The notes: generated by a model from the letters alone, not told the origin. 64,000 bases of DNA from Saposhnikovia divaricata (GCA_036435485.1 CM071595.1:105640580-105704579), one strand, 5' to 3'; shown: positions 36,746 to 50,151, counted from the first letter of the stretch. A program made the numbers and translations.

Positions 36746-37608
36746 TGTAACAACCCGAATTTTCAAAATAAAATTATTGTTATTATTTTGTGTCGACCGA
36801 TAGGTGTGATGAGAGAAGAGAATAGTTCAATATTATTTTATAATATTTATTCGATTGTGGAACATTTATGTGATTAAATGTTGTTTGTGTATGATTAAGT
36901 GGAGAATGGGTTTGTTTTAAGTTTTATGAACTAAGTCAATGTGACTTAACTGCCTAAGTGATTATGTGAGTTATTTGAATTAAATCGATATGTATATGTG
37001 AATTATATGTATAGTGGGTATGATTAAATATGCTTATATGGATTTTTATTGCATTTAAATGTTCTTTCTAAGCGTTGTTTAATTTTATAAAATTCTCGGA
37101 GCATTGAAAAATCATGAAATCTCTTTCATAATGTTTCTTCAGTATTTATAAACGTTTTAAAAATGCAAATTTATTTTATTTGGGCTCCAATAATTTTTAG
37201 TGATTTTTAAAGTCTTATCGTCTTTTAAGATGGTAAATCTTGTAAATTTCTAATAAAATAATTACAAGTCGTAAAAATATATTTGTGGTACGTATGTGTT
37301 CCCGATTTAATACTCTTGGTTATAAAAATAAGAGTTTGATTTATTTTGGGCTTTATGGTTTTTTTAAAATGATTTTAGCAAGGATGTTTCTTTTTAAAGA
37401 CTATTTCTTGTAAAATTCATATCTTATTGTTTATAAGCCCTAAAAATATTTTAAAAATATGATTGTGATCCTTATTGGGTATATTTTGTTTTAAAACTAT
37501 AAAATCATATTATTTCTACCAAACCCAATTATTTTAGATTTTACTAGAAATTAGATTAATGGTTTTTCTTTTTAGATAGTTAATTTCTAAAAAAAATACT
37601 TTAGGGTG

Positions 37609-37614
37609 TATAAA
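37609..37614 (+). promoter_or_regulatory. Probable TATA box of the LARD-2 5' LTR
   Basis: TATAAA lies directly before a pyrimidine-rich start region. The same TATAAACCCCATTCTCC context is conserved in the 3' LTR. Confidence 0.55.
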
Positions 37615-38803
37615 CCCCATTCTCCCCATTTTCTTCCCCCGGTCTTTTCATTCTCTTCTCTCCCTCTCCCCTGCCATGAGTTCTCTCCTCCCTCTCTCTC
37701 TATTTTCTTCAATTATTTTCATTTCCTTATGCATATGTTAGTGATTTGTAAGTGTAAAATCATTAATTGAGAGTGGGTTGTTATTGTTGATGAGTTTTGT
37801 GTGTTTGTATGTATATACATGTTCGGTGTGTGTATGAATGGGTTGGGGAGGGATTAAAACTTACATGCAAGTATGGATTATGGCTTGTTTGATGTTGTAA
37901 ATTGATGGGTTGTGGGAAAATCGGAGTTTAGGGGAGTAGTAGGCTAGTGTCGCCGGATTCCGGCCACCACCGAACCTCCCACCGCCGGAGTGACTGTAAA
38001 GGGATCCGGTGGATTTGATTTTAATGTGTAATTGCTTGTTGTGATGATCCTTGTAGCTAATAGTGATTGCATGTCAATTTTTAGTTAAGGGTTTTAAGTT
38101 TTTAAAACTTGTAAATCATGTTTATGATATGGGTTAGCTTTGTGTTAATTGTTTGTAATGATTTTGTAAAGGAAATTGAATTGCATGTTATTTTTGAATA
38201 GTTTTATAAATTTTCAGATTTATAAAGTTTATAATGTGAATTGAATAAGTGAGTTTTAAAGGTGTATAGTTAGATTCTAATGGGAGAAATTATGTGGTAT
38301 GTATATGTGTTCTTGGGAATATATGTTAAGATTGAATTATGAGAAGAAATTGGATTCTTGTAAGTGAATATGTGTGTATATGTACTAAGGTTGTGTGTGT
38401 GTTGTTAATTTAAACAAGATAGAGTATGTAGTGAGTAATAAGTGTTTAAGCTAAGGAATGTTTAGAATTACTTGTCTGAATCATTGTAAAATGGATATAA
38501 AATCGAAAAATGATCAGAAGGTGTTGATTTTAGAATCCTTTGAAAGGTGTTTTGATTGTCTACAAATTTAGTTTATGTGTTTTCTGAGATTCCAATTGTA
38601 AGCCCCTGTTTTCTGCATTTTAGTAACTGGTCAGAATTGTTTGGTTAATTGAGAGTGCCGATTTCGAAAATTCATAATAAATTGAGTCTTTATGTGAAAA
38701 TTCTGAGTAATATCATTTTGGAAAGCTCTTTTCAAACCCTATATGTTTCATTTACATTCCATTGTCAAATTCTGTGATCTTAGTATGTTAAACTTCAAAA
38801 GCT

Positions 38804-38813
38804 TTCAAAATAC
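38804..38813. repeat. LINE target-site duplication, left copy
   Basis: TTCAAAATAC is identical to 58604-58613 immediately after the LINE poly(A). The pair defines the LINE as 38814-58603. Confidence 0.9.
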
Positions 38814-40841
38814 TATCCTTCGACTCCTCGTCAGCTGTCGTGTCTAGCTTGAAGCTTCTTGTTCCCATTCTTTAGGTACCAATATGTTAAAAGTTCTATA
38901 TTAAGATAATATATATCTTCTTCTAAACTTTATCTCTAGCTTTGTGATTCTATACATATAAATATACAACTCAACATGGTACTAGAGCTATAAATTAGGT
39001 TTTGGTATCATATCAAAAAAAATTTATCGAGCATAGAAGAAGAAGACAGGGATGATATCCTTCTATTGTTTTTCAGTTTCACATCTCAATTATATGTATG
39101 TATATGCGATTTCCTTTGTTATTTCCTCTGTTTGATTCAATGTTAGCGAGTTATCTTGCTGTTTTTGGGTCTGTCTTTGGACAAGTTCTGTGTTGAAGGC
39201 GTCTGTTATTTTTTAGTTTTTAGTGGGTATAATTGGTTGAGTTCGATGTCGGTTCGTTTGTAGTTGCTGGTTGTTTAATTGAGTTTAGTGAGTCGAGTGG
39301 TAGGATTCGTGGGTCTGGGGTTCGATGTCTACTGAGCGGATGAGATTGAAGTTGGTCTGTTGATGTGTCTTGTTGATTTGATGGTTGATTTTGCTGAGTC
39401 CCAAGTGGCCGGGTTCTATTTTGGTCGAGTAGTTTGAAATGTTTTACTTTGTATTTCACAAGGTTGTGTTTTAATTGAGTTTTCAGTTGGTTGATTGTTG
39501 GTTCATGAGTCGTGTTGTCTTTATGTTTTTGGTTGTGTTTTGATTAGTTTCGAGTGTTGTTATTTAATTGAGTTGTAATCGCTGAGTTGTTGTGAGTTAG
39601 TCTGATGAGTCTGTACAGAATCACTAGTCTTTTGCTAGGTTGATTGGATGTTGAATTAGTTAGATGAATTCATTTGGGAGTTTCTCTTGTCAATGGTGGC
39701 CATAGTAGATGGCGTGTTTCTGTGCCTTATAGAGGTTATATATTATCAGGAATGATATTGTTGTGCCTGGATAGGGTAGTCTTGATAATGGTACCCGATT
39801 GGAGGGAGTATCTTACCTTGTTCATAAAAAAGAAGTATGTTTACTCAAGATTGGTGGTTAATCAAAAAAGATTAGTCTAGTATGATTTTTTCGGATTATA
39901 AAAGGTATAACACTAGAAAAGAAGTTCTCAAAATTTGAAACAATTGTTTTAATTGGTCTGGGTGGACTATAATCCCCTATGTTTTTGGAAAAACATAGTT
40001 AGTGATAGATGATCAATATATCAGATATGGTATAAGTTTGACCTAACTAAACATTAAAGATTATATACATCTCAAATAAGGAGAATATTATGGAGTTAAT
40101 AGTTTATTTATGGAAGTTTTTTCCTGTATTGGGGGTGGACTGCTGGAGATAGGGTTTAGTCTTAATAATTTTAAACTTTAGGCGAATAGGGTTTTTAGCT
40201 GTGACTATTCGGTTATTTAATGGTTGATTCCTAAACTGACTCATCATATAGCTTAAATTATGTTTAGATGTTGGAATGTTGGTATTGAAAAACATAGGTG
40301 TGAAGGTTAGTAGTACAAATGATAAATGAGAGGAGAATAATAAACAAAGTAAGGATACTAATGGTTTTTAGACGGGTAACTAATTACTATGCTAAAGTTA
40401 TGGGGGGTGGTAGGGAATAAATTGATAAAAATTGGGAAGGTGTTTTATAAAAGATTATGTGGTTATATTTAAAAGAATCCTTGTTTTTTCATTAGGACGC
40501 TGAATTCCACGAATTTGGATTGATTTAGTGTGGAACAAAATTCTAGTTTTATTTTTGAGTATTTTTAGTATTTTATAGATCATGCAGGTCCTTAAGCATG
40601 GGTGGTTACATTACATTAAATAAATTGATATGACAAAATTAATGATGGATTTGTAAGGTGTGAATATTTAATTTTCCTAATTTTTAGCCATTATCACTGC
40701 TCTGTAATGTAGGTTTCTTGTTCGGTTTAGAGGTGAAGTAAAAATGGTAATTGTGAGGGTGGGATTATAAATACATCCTATAGGTAACAAAATAATCTTG
40801 CAGTAACATATTTTTCTTTCTCTCAAAAATACATATATTCG
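38814..40841 (+). other. LINE 5' UTR, no gene
   Basis: This is about 2 kb of T/G-rich leader ahead of ORF1. Open frames here (for example 39220-39459 on the minus strand and 39674-39880) have no motifs. Dispersed GAGTTTAGTG/TTGAGTTGT phrases at 39270-39620 resemble those at 51000-51120 in the LINE 3' part. Confidence 0.6.
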
Positions 40842-42028
40842 ATGGATTCTTCTGATATTTTTTCACCCCAAACTATGCAACTTAATGCTCAAGAATTAGA
40901 GGTCATATCTGACCCATCTCTAGTTTTTGGTACTAGCTTAACTGAGTTCTCCAATGTCATTTATGGTAGAATGCTCACAGGGAAGGCTATAAACAAAGTT
41001 GGCTTGAAGAATTTATTTAATTCGTTGTGGCAAAACAAGTTAATTGTGGTGATTGAAGATTATGTTGATGGCATTATAAAACTCATTGTGGAATCCGAAG
41101 CGGGAAAGAATAGAATCCTGAAAGGACAACCCTCGTACTTTGCAGGAAGCTATCTCATTTTTGTTGAAGTAGAGGCAACCATGCAAATTACTCCGAATTT
41201 ATTTAAACAAATTCCTTTTTAGGTTCAAGTACATGGGCTACCCTCGGGTCATCTCATAAAACCACATGGAGAAAGGCTGGGAAAGGTGATTGCTAACTCC
41301 ATTGGAGATTTTATGGATTCTAATCAGAATGAGAGAAGCAACTTCATGCGATTCCAGGTTCGGATAGATTCCTCTAGACCCCTTGTTAGAGGTAAATTCC
41401 TGAACTTAAACAAAAATAAAGATAATATATGGGTTAAATTTTGGTATGAGAGGCTCTCCAAGTACTGTTATTATTGTGGTCTTTTAGACCATATGCAGAA
41501 GGGATTTGTTTTGTTAGCTGAAGAAAATGGAAGTGGCCGTAAACCAACTCTGCAGTATGATGATTCCATTAAAACAACTGGGTTGGCTTATGGGATATCG
41601 ACTAATGCAATCACCACTTCAGCTGGTAGAAGTGTGAATACAAAATCAATTGTTCAAATGGGCCGGGAAGTGGACCGCAGTGTACCTGATGCTTTAAACG
41701 ATCGTAATACTAAGAGAGTGAGAACGGAAAATTTAAGTAAGTCAAATTTAACGTGTTTTTACCTATTTTATTACCCAAACATGTTGAAATAAACAGTTTA
41801 GGTTAAGGTTATTATTTGATGTGTCATTATCTAGGTCAAGGAAAAACTATCATGACATTAAATGGAGATGCTAAAGAGAGAATGGAAGGTGGTCAAACAA
41901 TTAAGCAGAAGGAAGAGGGGAACAATATGAATCTCGTAAACGTGGCAAAAAGCTATTCCAAAGGAGGGAAAGTGAATACTAATCTGATAGTACAAAATGG
42001 GGGCCAAGATGAAGCAGCCAAAAGATAG
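40842..42028 (+). pseudogene. LINE ORF1 (DUF4283 + CCHC-type protein), broken
   Basis: The start ATG is followed by a DUF4283-like domain (GRMLTGKAINKVGLKNLF, residues ~45-125). A TAG at 41220 stands where the family has Trp (IPF*VQVHGLP), and then the same frame continues through RFQVRIDSSRPLVRGKF to the zinc knuckle CYYCGLLDHMQKGF, whose last Cys is replaced by Phe. The frame shifts after about 41790. ORF1 proteins of this type bind LINE RNA; this one would be truncated. Confidence 0.85.
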
Positions 42029-42916
42029 AAGACAACAAGTTAACTCACTCGGAAAAGATTATTGAAGAAAAGGAAGCAGAGGAATAATGTTTTTTCTGTT
42101 TGGATCTAGTATTTAAATTAAAAGATTGGGTTTGGTTTTATAAGATTGATAAAGAATTCTTTGTATTACAAGATTTTGTTCAAGTTCTATGTGTCTTTAA
42201 GATGATTTTATCTATGAATAAAGTTTGTTCTCTTTATGCATGGAAGATTGTAGTATTTTAAAGTAATATATTAAATTCCTCAAAATATACATATGAAAAG
42301 AAAATATTGGGAGAAATAGACTAAAAAGGAGATAGGATTTGAACTCAAAAGTGCAAAATTAAAAAACTTTACTATATAATAAAGACAGAGATGAAAAAGA
42401 GCTATAGAGAATGCAGTTGAAGGAGGAGGATAGATTCAAGTAAACATAGTAGGAAGTATATATACTTTAGAGAGGGATAGTAGGTGAAAGTTTAAATTTG
42501 TTTTTAGTTGAAGACAAGTTTGGATTAGAGTGAACAATGGAGTTTAGTCAGGCAAATTTAGTTTAGATGATGAGAGTATATGTCTGGAGAGAATTTTAAA
42601 ATTAAAAATTAAATAAAATCTAATACTACTGGTAAAGGAAAACAATCATTATGGAAGGATACAACTGATATATTGTTGATATGATTGATAAAGTTACTGA
42701 AATTAAGGGGTTTGTTAAGTTTAAGAGTTAACAACGGGTCAAAAATTGGAAAAGGAAGGCTTAGTTTAAGGTTATAATTTTGAATTGAGAAGGGGTCAAT
42801 GATAATATAACAACTTGAGGTAGTAAAATAACTACTGTAGGAATAAAAGATGTTATTACAATGAATAGTAGTGATAAATTGTTCTAAAAGCTGGTGTAGT
42901 TAAAAATATTAGGATA
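42029..42916. other. LINE inter-ORF spacer, nothing coding seen
   Basis: A/G-rich noncoding DNA separates the decayed ORF1 from ORF2. It is probably ORF1 3' sequence degraded beyond recognition plus the normal spacer. Confidence 0.55.
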
Positions 42917-44055
42917 ATGGCAATCGTGAGTTGGAATGTAAGAGGATTAAATGGAGATGAAGCTTTACGATAGGTTAAATTACTTGTTAAATACCACAAA
43001 CCTGATGTTCTTTTTCTGATGGAGACAAAATTATCAGGAGGGAAAGTTGAGGCTATTAGCAAGAAACTTGATTATAAGCAGGGGGTAGAGGTCGCAAGAA
43101 CTGGAATGGGGGGAGGAATTGTGCTGTTATGGAAAGATAATGTGACCATCACTTATCTAACATCATCATCTAATCATATTAGCTGCTTTATAAGTTTTGA
43201 TAGTAAAGATTTAGTTTGGCATTTTTATGGCTTCTATGGAGATCCAGCAGTAGCTAATAGACACTTTACTTGGGACCTGCTTTAAAAGTTGGGAACTGTC
43301 TCTAATGGACTGTGGCTCATTACGGGAGATTTTAATGAAATATTGAGTCAGGTAGATAAAGAAGGAGGAAGAGCGAGAAATGATTCACAAATACAAGCTT
43401 TTCGAGACTCTCTTGAAGTATGTATGTTACAACCTTTGGAGTATAAAGGAGAGCGCTACACATGGACTAACAACAGTAAAGATGGATGTCATAAAGAAAG
43501 ATTAGATTGGGCTATGGCTAATGAATCTTGGTTAGACCTGTATCCAAATAACTCTTTAACACATTTAGATTTCTTTAATTCTGATCATAGAGCTCTTCAG
43601 TTATTTCTTCAAGATCCTTTAAGAACGAATGTGCCAATTAATAGGAAACATTCCAGATTTAGGTTTGAGAATATGTGGGATATGGAACCAGATTGTAAAA
43701 AGATTATAACTTCAAATTGGAAGTCGACGGAACATTCTGCGCTCATGGCAACGATCAGCAATATTCAACAATGTTCCACAAATCTTGTAGTATGGAGTCA
43801 AGCTAAATTTGGTTCTATGGCTAGGGATATAAAAGAGACTCATAAGCAAATTATTCTTCTTCATAATATTCAAGAGCAGGTAGGAATGGCAGAGAAATTA
43901 AAAGAGATGGAACAAAAGTTAAATGATCTAGTACTTCATGAGGAGGTCTATTGGAGATAACGATCCAGAATTCAATGGCTAAAGGAAGGAGACCAAAATA
44001 CTAAAATTTTTCATGTAAGGGCAAAGACAATACACAGGACCAATATGATTAAAGG
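42917..44055 (+). pseudogene. LINE ORF2, endonuclease part
   Basis: An APE-type endonuclease domain starts at MAIVSWNVRGLNG. Visible active-site motifs are METKL (Glu), GDFNEIL (Asp/Asn), ERLDWAMAN and SDHRALQ (final His). It then runs to the pre-RT region (WLKEGDQNTKIFH, ~43980). Stops in the same frame occur at 42972 (TAG for Trp), 43283 and 43958. The frame breaks off after RTNMIKG at ~44055, where leader sequence of a minus-strand LTR element begins. The whole reverse-transcriptase core is absent. Confidence 0.88.
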
Positions 44056-44401
44056 TACATAACTGTTAGGTGTCTAAGAGACTATTAATAGGTGCAAATT
44101 GATAACTTACAAATACTCGTTAGTAGGTATAGTTTTTAAACGTTAAAAAATATGAAAATTTCAACGGTTATGTTAAAATTGTAGCTCCAAATTGGTTGCC
44201 TCGTCCATAGCCGGTCCTTCGGATGAATCAAACTCTTACTCGCGCGATACGCCTAAATACCAAGTAAAGTCGCAACACTCGTCTTAAAATCCTAAAAAGA
44301 ATCTTATCTTAAATCATTCTACCTAACGTCTAATTTAAATACTTACTCCTAATTGTCCTAACTTGTTTCAGTGACCATAACCTGTTGCTCTGATACCAAT
44401 C
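44056..44401 (-). mobile_element. Leader and primer site of a truncated long-LTR element
   Basis: Reading the minus strand from 44399: TTGGTATCAGAGC, then AACAGGTTATGGTCACTGAA and TTAGGACAATTAGG, the same leader as in LARD-1 at 6942. After about 350 bp it ends abruptly against LINE ORF2. No gag, pol or second LTR follows, so the rest of the element is deleted. Confidence 0.82.
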
Positions 44402-47400
44402 TGTGGCGCCCCAAATCCGGGGTCCAGATTTGGTGCCACAACCAATACAATTAAGTATAACTTAATTATACAGACGCCCCTCAACAAGGATCTATCTCAG
44501 GTTATAGTATGGAACAAGAATCTAAATTACAACAACTATTATAACTACTATACCTTCTTATCAGAAGCGCAGTCCAATACTATATGAGTCCATGCTGATT
44601 CTGAAATCTAACTTGAATAGAACGCCTTGCCACACTCGCTCGAATTATAAGACGTAGGTAGACCATTCTTAAGTCTAGATGAAAGGTTAGATGAATAAAA
44701 CAAGAGTGAGCCAACAATTCTCAGGAAGTGAATAGTGAAGTAACAACTTCTAAATAAACTGAAAACTGACAACAAACATAAAGCTGGCTTCCAACAATAA
44801 TAAGATGGCAAAATGATATAACTGGAAGCAATGGAATAATACTGACGTTTGATAACAACATGATATCAACTGAAAGGTAAAGCAACAGTTGATAATAAAA
44901 TATGTGCATGGCAATTGACATTTCCAATAATATACCAATTTCATTTCACAGTCTTATAAATAAAACATTTTAAAAGTGATTGGTGGTTTTTATTTCATAA
45001 CAGACAATACAGGTGATCAGCCCATAAAGTCCCCATACTGGACAGAGAGTCCCTCTGGACTTCAATCCTGTCATTAGGATAGCTTGGGTTCCCAAGAGGC
45101 AACACATTGGCCTATAAAGGTGTCGAACTGGACAGACCAGAACTACACTAATACATACATAAACCGAAGGAACCAGCATTACCCGTTCGCCCCGTCTCTC
45201 TAATCGTCAGGAATCCGTGGAAACCATTTTGACGGAGTTCCTAACATTTTTATTAAAAATCTCATTTGAAAACATTAAGCTTTGCAAAACTCTTTTTAAC
45301 TTCATAAAACATTTTAATACTTAATCTTTTCAAAAACCTTTACTTCGAAGTACCTTCGACTCTCTGATAACAAATCAGCCCAGTCTAAGTAACTTTAAAG
45401 TATTTTAAGAAAACAACTCATTTTGATTTGCAATGATAAAATTCAAAGGGTTTGACTAAGTTCTCTGACATCAATGAAATAGGGATACAAGTCTAAATCA
45501 AGAAGATATAGACTCAAAAGGAATCAAGGCTTTGATCAGAGTACAAGGAATGAAATTTAAGTCAAAGGTCAAAGATATGTATCCTGACTAGTTTTAGGGC
45601 AATTAACTCAATTTAAAAAGTAATGAATATCAAGAATGGTAATCAAGTCTTTAAGTTAGTGGTTTGATCAACATTGCAACATATAGAGTTTTAAAACATT
45701 AAAGCAGGGCAACCAATCAATTTATGGAGATAAAGGTCTTGCATTTATGAAATAATGGTTAGACAGTGCATAATAAATAAGTCTTACTTTTCTAAATCAT
45801 GGTTCGTTTGAATATGAACTTCAAAACAGGGTTTAGTAGCATATAACTTTTTAAAACAAAGTTTTGTTGAAATAAGGTTCATTGAAAGTCAAGTTCAGTA
45901 AAAATGTGATTCCTTAAAATATGGTTCGTTAAAACCTGGTTCTTTAAAATAGAGGTTCAGTAAAACTTGGTTTACTAAAACATTGTTCAGTAAGATAGAA
46001 ATTAAGAAAACATGAGTAAGTAATACTTGAGTTAATAATACATGATTTGATAACTAGAATAAGGTTTATCAATCAATAAATATAAAACAGGCGTTTAAGT
46101 TTTAGAAATCGTATTTAAGACTTAAAAGTCTGATTGAGTTCATAGGGTATAAGATGATAAGCACAATAAAGGTCTAAGCTTAAAACAAGGGAACAGATTA
46201 TAGAATCAAAGTTCACTGTTAATCTAAAGAAGGGTAGTCATAGGGTGCATAACAATCAATGTATATTTAAGGACAATTCACAAGATAACTCAATGGAAGG
46301 GTACAACAAGGTACTAATTACTTGCAAACTGATTTGAAAGAATATTTGATAATTAACAGAAGCAGATATACTTCACTTGAACAATAAGTGGGGAATAGAA
46401 ACACTTGCCTTAATACACGTAGTTCTGTTTCCAACACATCGAATCGTCACTCACTTTGCGTCAGTCTCTACCTCTTTATACGTTGGTTTCTAATCGACTA
46501 TACGTCTATCTTTCCTCCATAATTTGTCCGTCTCGATATCAATATACTTGTCAACTCTGATAAATATCCTCGTTCTTGAAATTCCATTTACACGCATAAT
46601 GACTTCTTACCGGCTTCCTACTTGCACCTATAATAAGGTAAAGTACTATTTTATTATACTATAATCCTCAATCGTCTAACTTTATTCTACCCAAATGGTT
46701 CCTATAACGCGTTAACATTTAGTACTTATATACACATTGACTATACTAAATATATTTACCAAGTAATTTCATATAATCAAGTAATCACTTAAGCACTTAG
46801 CAATCAGAACATGCAATTCATGTATGTCACTTAAACACTTAACACATAATATCACCTTGAATTATAATTAGCTTATAACCTTATACTATAGACTTTACGA
46901 CTTATAATTCTAACAAAAATCGGGCAGAGTCCCCTTTGTAAAATGAGCTATCCCGTCGGAACATATCCGACTCAAATCACAACCAAACCAACAATCACAT
47001 CTCAATTTCAACTTATACTTACAACTTACAATACAGTACTCAACTATGAACTTATAACACAAAAATAGTTGTCAGAAAAATCATCATATAACTTTAACGT
47101 ACAAATATCCATTTGCTTACACATATAAATTCTATTTACCTTTTAAATTAAGCTAGTAATATATAATCATATCATGGTCTTACTAATTATCAACTAGTTA
47201 TTATCAAGAACAACCATGTACACTTAACAACTTATAACAATCAAATTTACATCACCCAAATTATACTATTCTTTCTTTTCCCGAAGTCAACCCTAATGGT
47301 TCAACTTTGACCGACCATAACTCATTCATTTTAAATCCGTTTGACATGATTCAAGAGCCTATTCCACCTATTTTTTCGCAAGGAATCCAAATATATAATT

Positions 47401-48718
47401 AGATTTAAGATCAGATTTGAAATAGGCACTGAACGAGTTAGTATACAGTAGCAGTTTTACTACTAATATAAACAATCCGAAAGTTAACTAAGAATTCACA
47501 TAAATCCACATGCAAATTAATACCTTAATAATAATCATTAAACATGTTAAACAACTAACAACTAACATGAAATCATCAAGAACAATACTCAATTAACAAG
47601 AATCAAACATAAAATTCATATCATTCATATATATGTATATTATTTCGAATAAAAAATCAAAAACACCCAAAACCCTTACATGCAATCAGTTTTGTTCACA
47701 TATATATACTCCAAATCATTTATCTAGACTGTAGAACCAACAACCCACCACCACCTGTCAGCCCTCACCGGAAAACGCCATGGTCGTCGGTGGGGTTTCG
47801 ACCACAACTCGCAACCAGCCTCCAAACTTCTCTAAGACTTCATTTTAATCATCTAAAATCTATTTTCAAGCTTTAATTCAGTAAAACTCAACCCCCCAGT
47901 CCTTGCATGCAATGATTCGAGTATATACATACATATACTTACATATAATTTTACAAAAACTCCACCATAACAAGAACTAATCACAAGAACATAATATAGA
48001 CAATTAAAATGGTGATATAAACATGATTTGGGACTTGAAAATCAAAAGAAATGGAAGGAGAATGGAGACAATTACTAACAGCAGCTGAAAGAGATGACCA
48101 GGGAGAAGAAATGAGGCGGTGGAGTAATATATAGCCTCAGGGGCATTTTCATAATTTACCAAATGATGAAAATCTATTTTCATTTTAAAAGCTGATTTTA
48201 ATCATTTAAAAATTGAAATAAATTGCAAAATTAAGATAAAAATAATTTTTAAAATTCTGAAATAAAATTCATGAATTACAGACCTCCCCATATTTTTAAA
48301 ATAATTTTGGGATCAAAAATGAATTTTATATGAGTTTTACAAGTTTAACATCTTTAAATGGAATAAAGCTTTTTAAATAATTTTAAAATACTTATGCACA
48401 CAATTAAATACTCTCACCAATTTTTAAAACTAAATTATATCATAAAGATGATAATGCAAAAGATTTCATAATTTAAAACGTCTCCGATGATTTTATAAAA
48501 ATCTCAGAAGATTAAAAATGCATATTTAAAATACTTTTAATGCTCCAAAAATATAATTAAAATTCCACAAGCACATATAACACTTACCAATCATCACATA
48601 GTCATATAAACATGATTTCACATATATCTTGACTTCACAAAATATTCATAGCACATAATTTCACATTTAATAATTAAATAAACACTTATAAAATCGCGAA
48701 AAATTCTAGGTCGTTATA
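44402..48718 (-). mobile_element. 5' LTR (4317 bp) of the truncated element
   Basis: On the minus strand it begins TATAACGACCTAGAA and ends CCCGGATTTGGGGCGCCACA, followed by the primer site. The block at 44990-45230 (inverted TGATCAGCCC..CAACACATTGGCC) is shared with LARD-1 and, in part, LARD-2. LINE ORF2 resumes directly after it. The phrase GCCACCGACGACCATGGCG-like (near 47770-47800, reverse strand) parallels the CGCCGG..CCACCACCG phrase of LARD-2. Confidence 0.85.
45795..46015. repeat. Degenerate GGTTCRTTAAAA minisatellite-like run
   Basis: Phrases like ATGGTTCGTTAAAACCTGG, GGTTCTTTAAAATAGAG and GGTTCAGTAAAACTTGG follow one another at ~20-bp steps inside the LTR. It may be a slowly decaying short tandem repeat. 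Confidence 0.6.
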
Positions 48719-48723
48719 TTAAT

Positions 48724-49437
48724 TGATCCCAATTCACTTATTGCTCAAGTGTTAAAAGCGAGATATTTTTCAAATTCTAATCTACTAGAGGCGAGAGAAG
48801 GAAATAGTCCTTCATTGAGCTGGAGAAGTATTTGTTGGGGGAAAACTTTACTTTTACAGGGAATAAGAAGGAGAATAGGAGATGGGAAAGACATAAAGGC
48901 GTTTAGTGACCCTTGGATACCGAGGCCACCCTCCTTTAAACCAATTACATGAGGGACAGATGATAGAAAAGTTGTTGATTTCATACAAGAATGGGGTAAA
49001 TGGAACGGAGACCTAATTAAACAGTATTTCCTTATCCCTGATACTCAACTAATTCAAACAATCCCACTAAGTCTATTTAATCACTCTGATTCTTGGCTTT
49101 GGCACTACACAAAAAATGGCAGTTATTCTGCAAGAAATGGATATAAGCTAGCTGCTGAAATGGATGCATCGGGTCCATCAACATCGTCAGATGTACTTTC
49201 TGTGTGGTGGAAAGATTTTTGGACCTTAATAATCCCACATAAAATTTTACTATTCGGATGGAGAGGGTTCCATGAAATTTTACCTACATGTGTTGGTTTA
49301 TGCTCAAGAAAGATTTTAGCAAATAGTAATTGCCCTTTATGTGGTTTTTGTAAGGATTCAAATGCACATGAGGTGTTTTGGTGTTCTTTTGCTCAAGAAT
49401 TGTGGGCACTGTTTGTTTTTCCTTTTCTGGTAGGATA
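48724..49437 (+). pseudogene. LINE ORF2, zf-RVT part
   Basis: The post-RT region of plant LINE ORF2 resumes here: LIAQVLKARYF, WRSICWGKTLL, GIRRRIGDGKDI, then FWTLIIPHKILLFGWR and the zinc-binding motif CPLCGFCKDSNAHEVFWC. The frame is open except for a TGA at ~48950. It ends with a stop at 49437. The preceding residues (DPNSL) follow the LTR without a gap. Confidence 0.88.
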
Positions 49438-50151
49438 AAAAGAAGATATATCTTTTAAAGGAGTTTTGTTCTATGTAACTGAAATGATAGAAAAAGATGA
49501 CTTTGTTAGGTTGCTGATTGGGTTGTGGAGTCTATGGTATGAAAGAAATAGGAGAACACATGGGCAGCAACCTAGACTTATTCATCAATTAAAAGAATGG
49601 ATATTTTCATATTTAGAGGAATTAAAGATGGCACAAAGTTCGGGCGATGTGTCGGGTAAGGAATGAATCGTTCATAGTCGAATAATTCGGAAATAGAGCT
49701 AAATAATTTCTCACTGTTAGTGGATGCAGCAATTTCTACACCTAACAGAGTGGTTGGACTGGGAGCTGTAATATTTAGTCCAAATAGGAAGATCCAGGCG
49801 ACACTTACAAAACAATTAGAAGGTTTATTATCTGTTTTTCATGCAAAAGCTTTAGCACTTATAGTAGGGTTATGCTGGGCTCAAACCATTGGAATACCAA
49901 TTCAGAGAATTTCAACTGACTCGTTAAGTTTGGTCTCAGCTGTAACTGGTTCAGAGTCGTATCATAATGAAATGGGGATCTTAGTTAGTGACATTAAAGC
50001 TTTATTGAGGAACTTCAGCAATGCCTCTATTTCGCACATTAATCGTAAATTTAACATTGTGGCTCATAATCTGGCGAAGCAGGCCCTCCAAATGGAAGAA
50101 GAAAAATTTTGGATGAACGGATCTACTCACCAAGACGATACCAACTTATAG
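49438..50151 (+). pseudogene. LINE ORF2 C terminus with plant RNase H-like domain
   Basis: The piece 49466-49666 (LWSLWYERNRRTHG) links zf-RVT to an RNase H (RVT_3-type) domain at 49720-50151. That domain starts VDAAISTPNRVVGLGAV and ends HINRKFNIVAHNLAKQAL. The first catalytic Asp is kept, but the usual Glu of AEALAL is Lys (AKALAL), and the later Asp is present in STDSL. Frame changes separate the pieces. It would help remove RNA from the RNA:DNA hybrid during reverse transcription if intact. Confidence 0.82.

Larger units (their letters stand above)
36746..38813 (+). mobile_element. LARD-2: 5' LTR, left part
   Basis: It begins TGTAACAACCCGAATTTTCA, and its first ~1.25 kb is repeated with scattered substitutions at 62750-64000, which proves the two are LTRs of one element. 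It includes a TATA box (37609), a CT-rich leader (37610-37710) and the phrase CGCCGGATTCCGGCCACCAC. The LTR is interrupted at 38814 by the LINE and resumes after 58603. Total LTR length without the LINE is about 4.7 kb. Confidence 0.9.

Noticed and set aside
39220..39459. 79-codon minus-strand ORF rich in Gln/Asn/Pro
   Set aside because: It lies in the LINE 5' UTR on the wrong strand; composition explains the openness.
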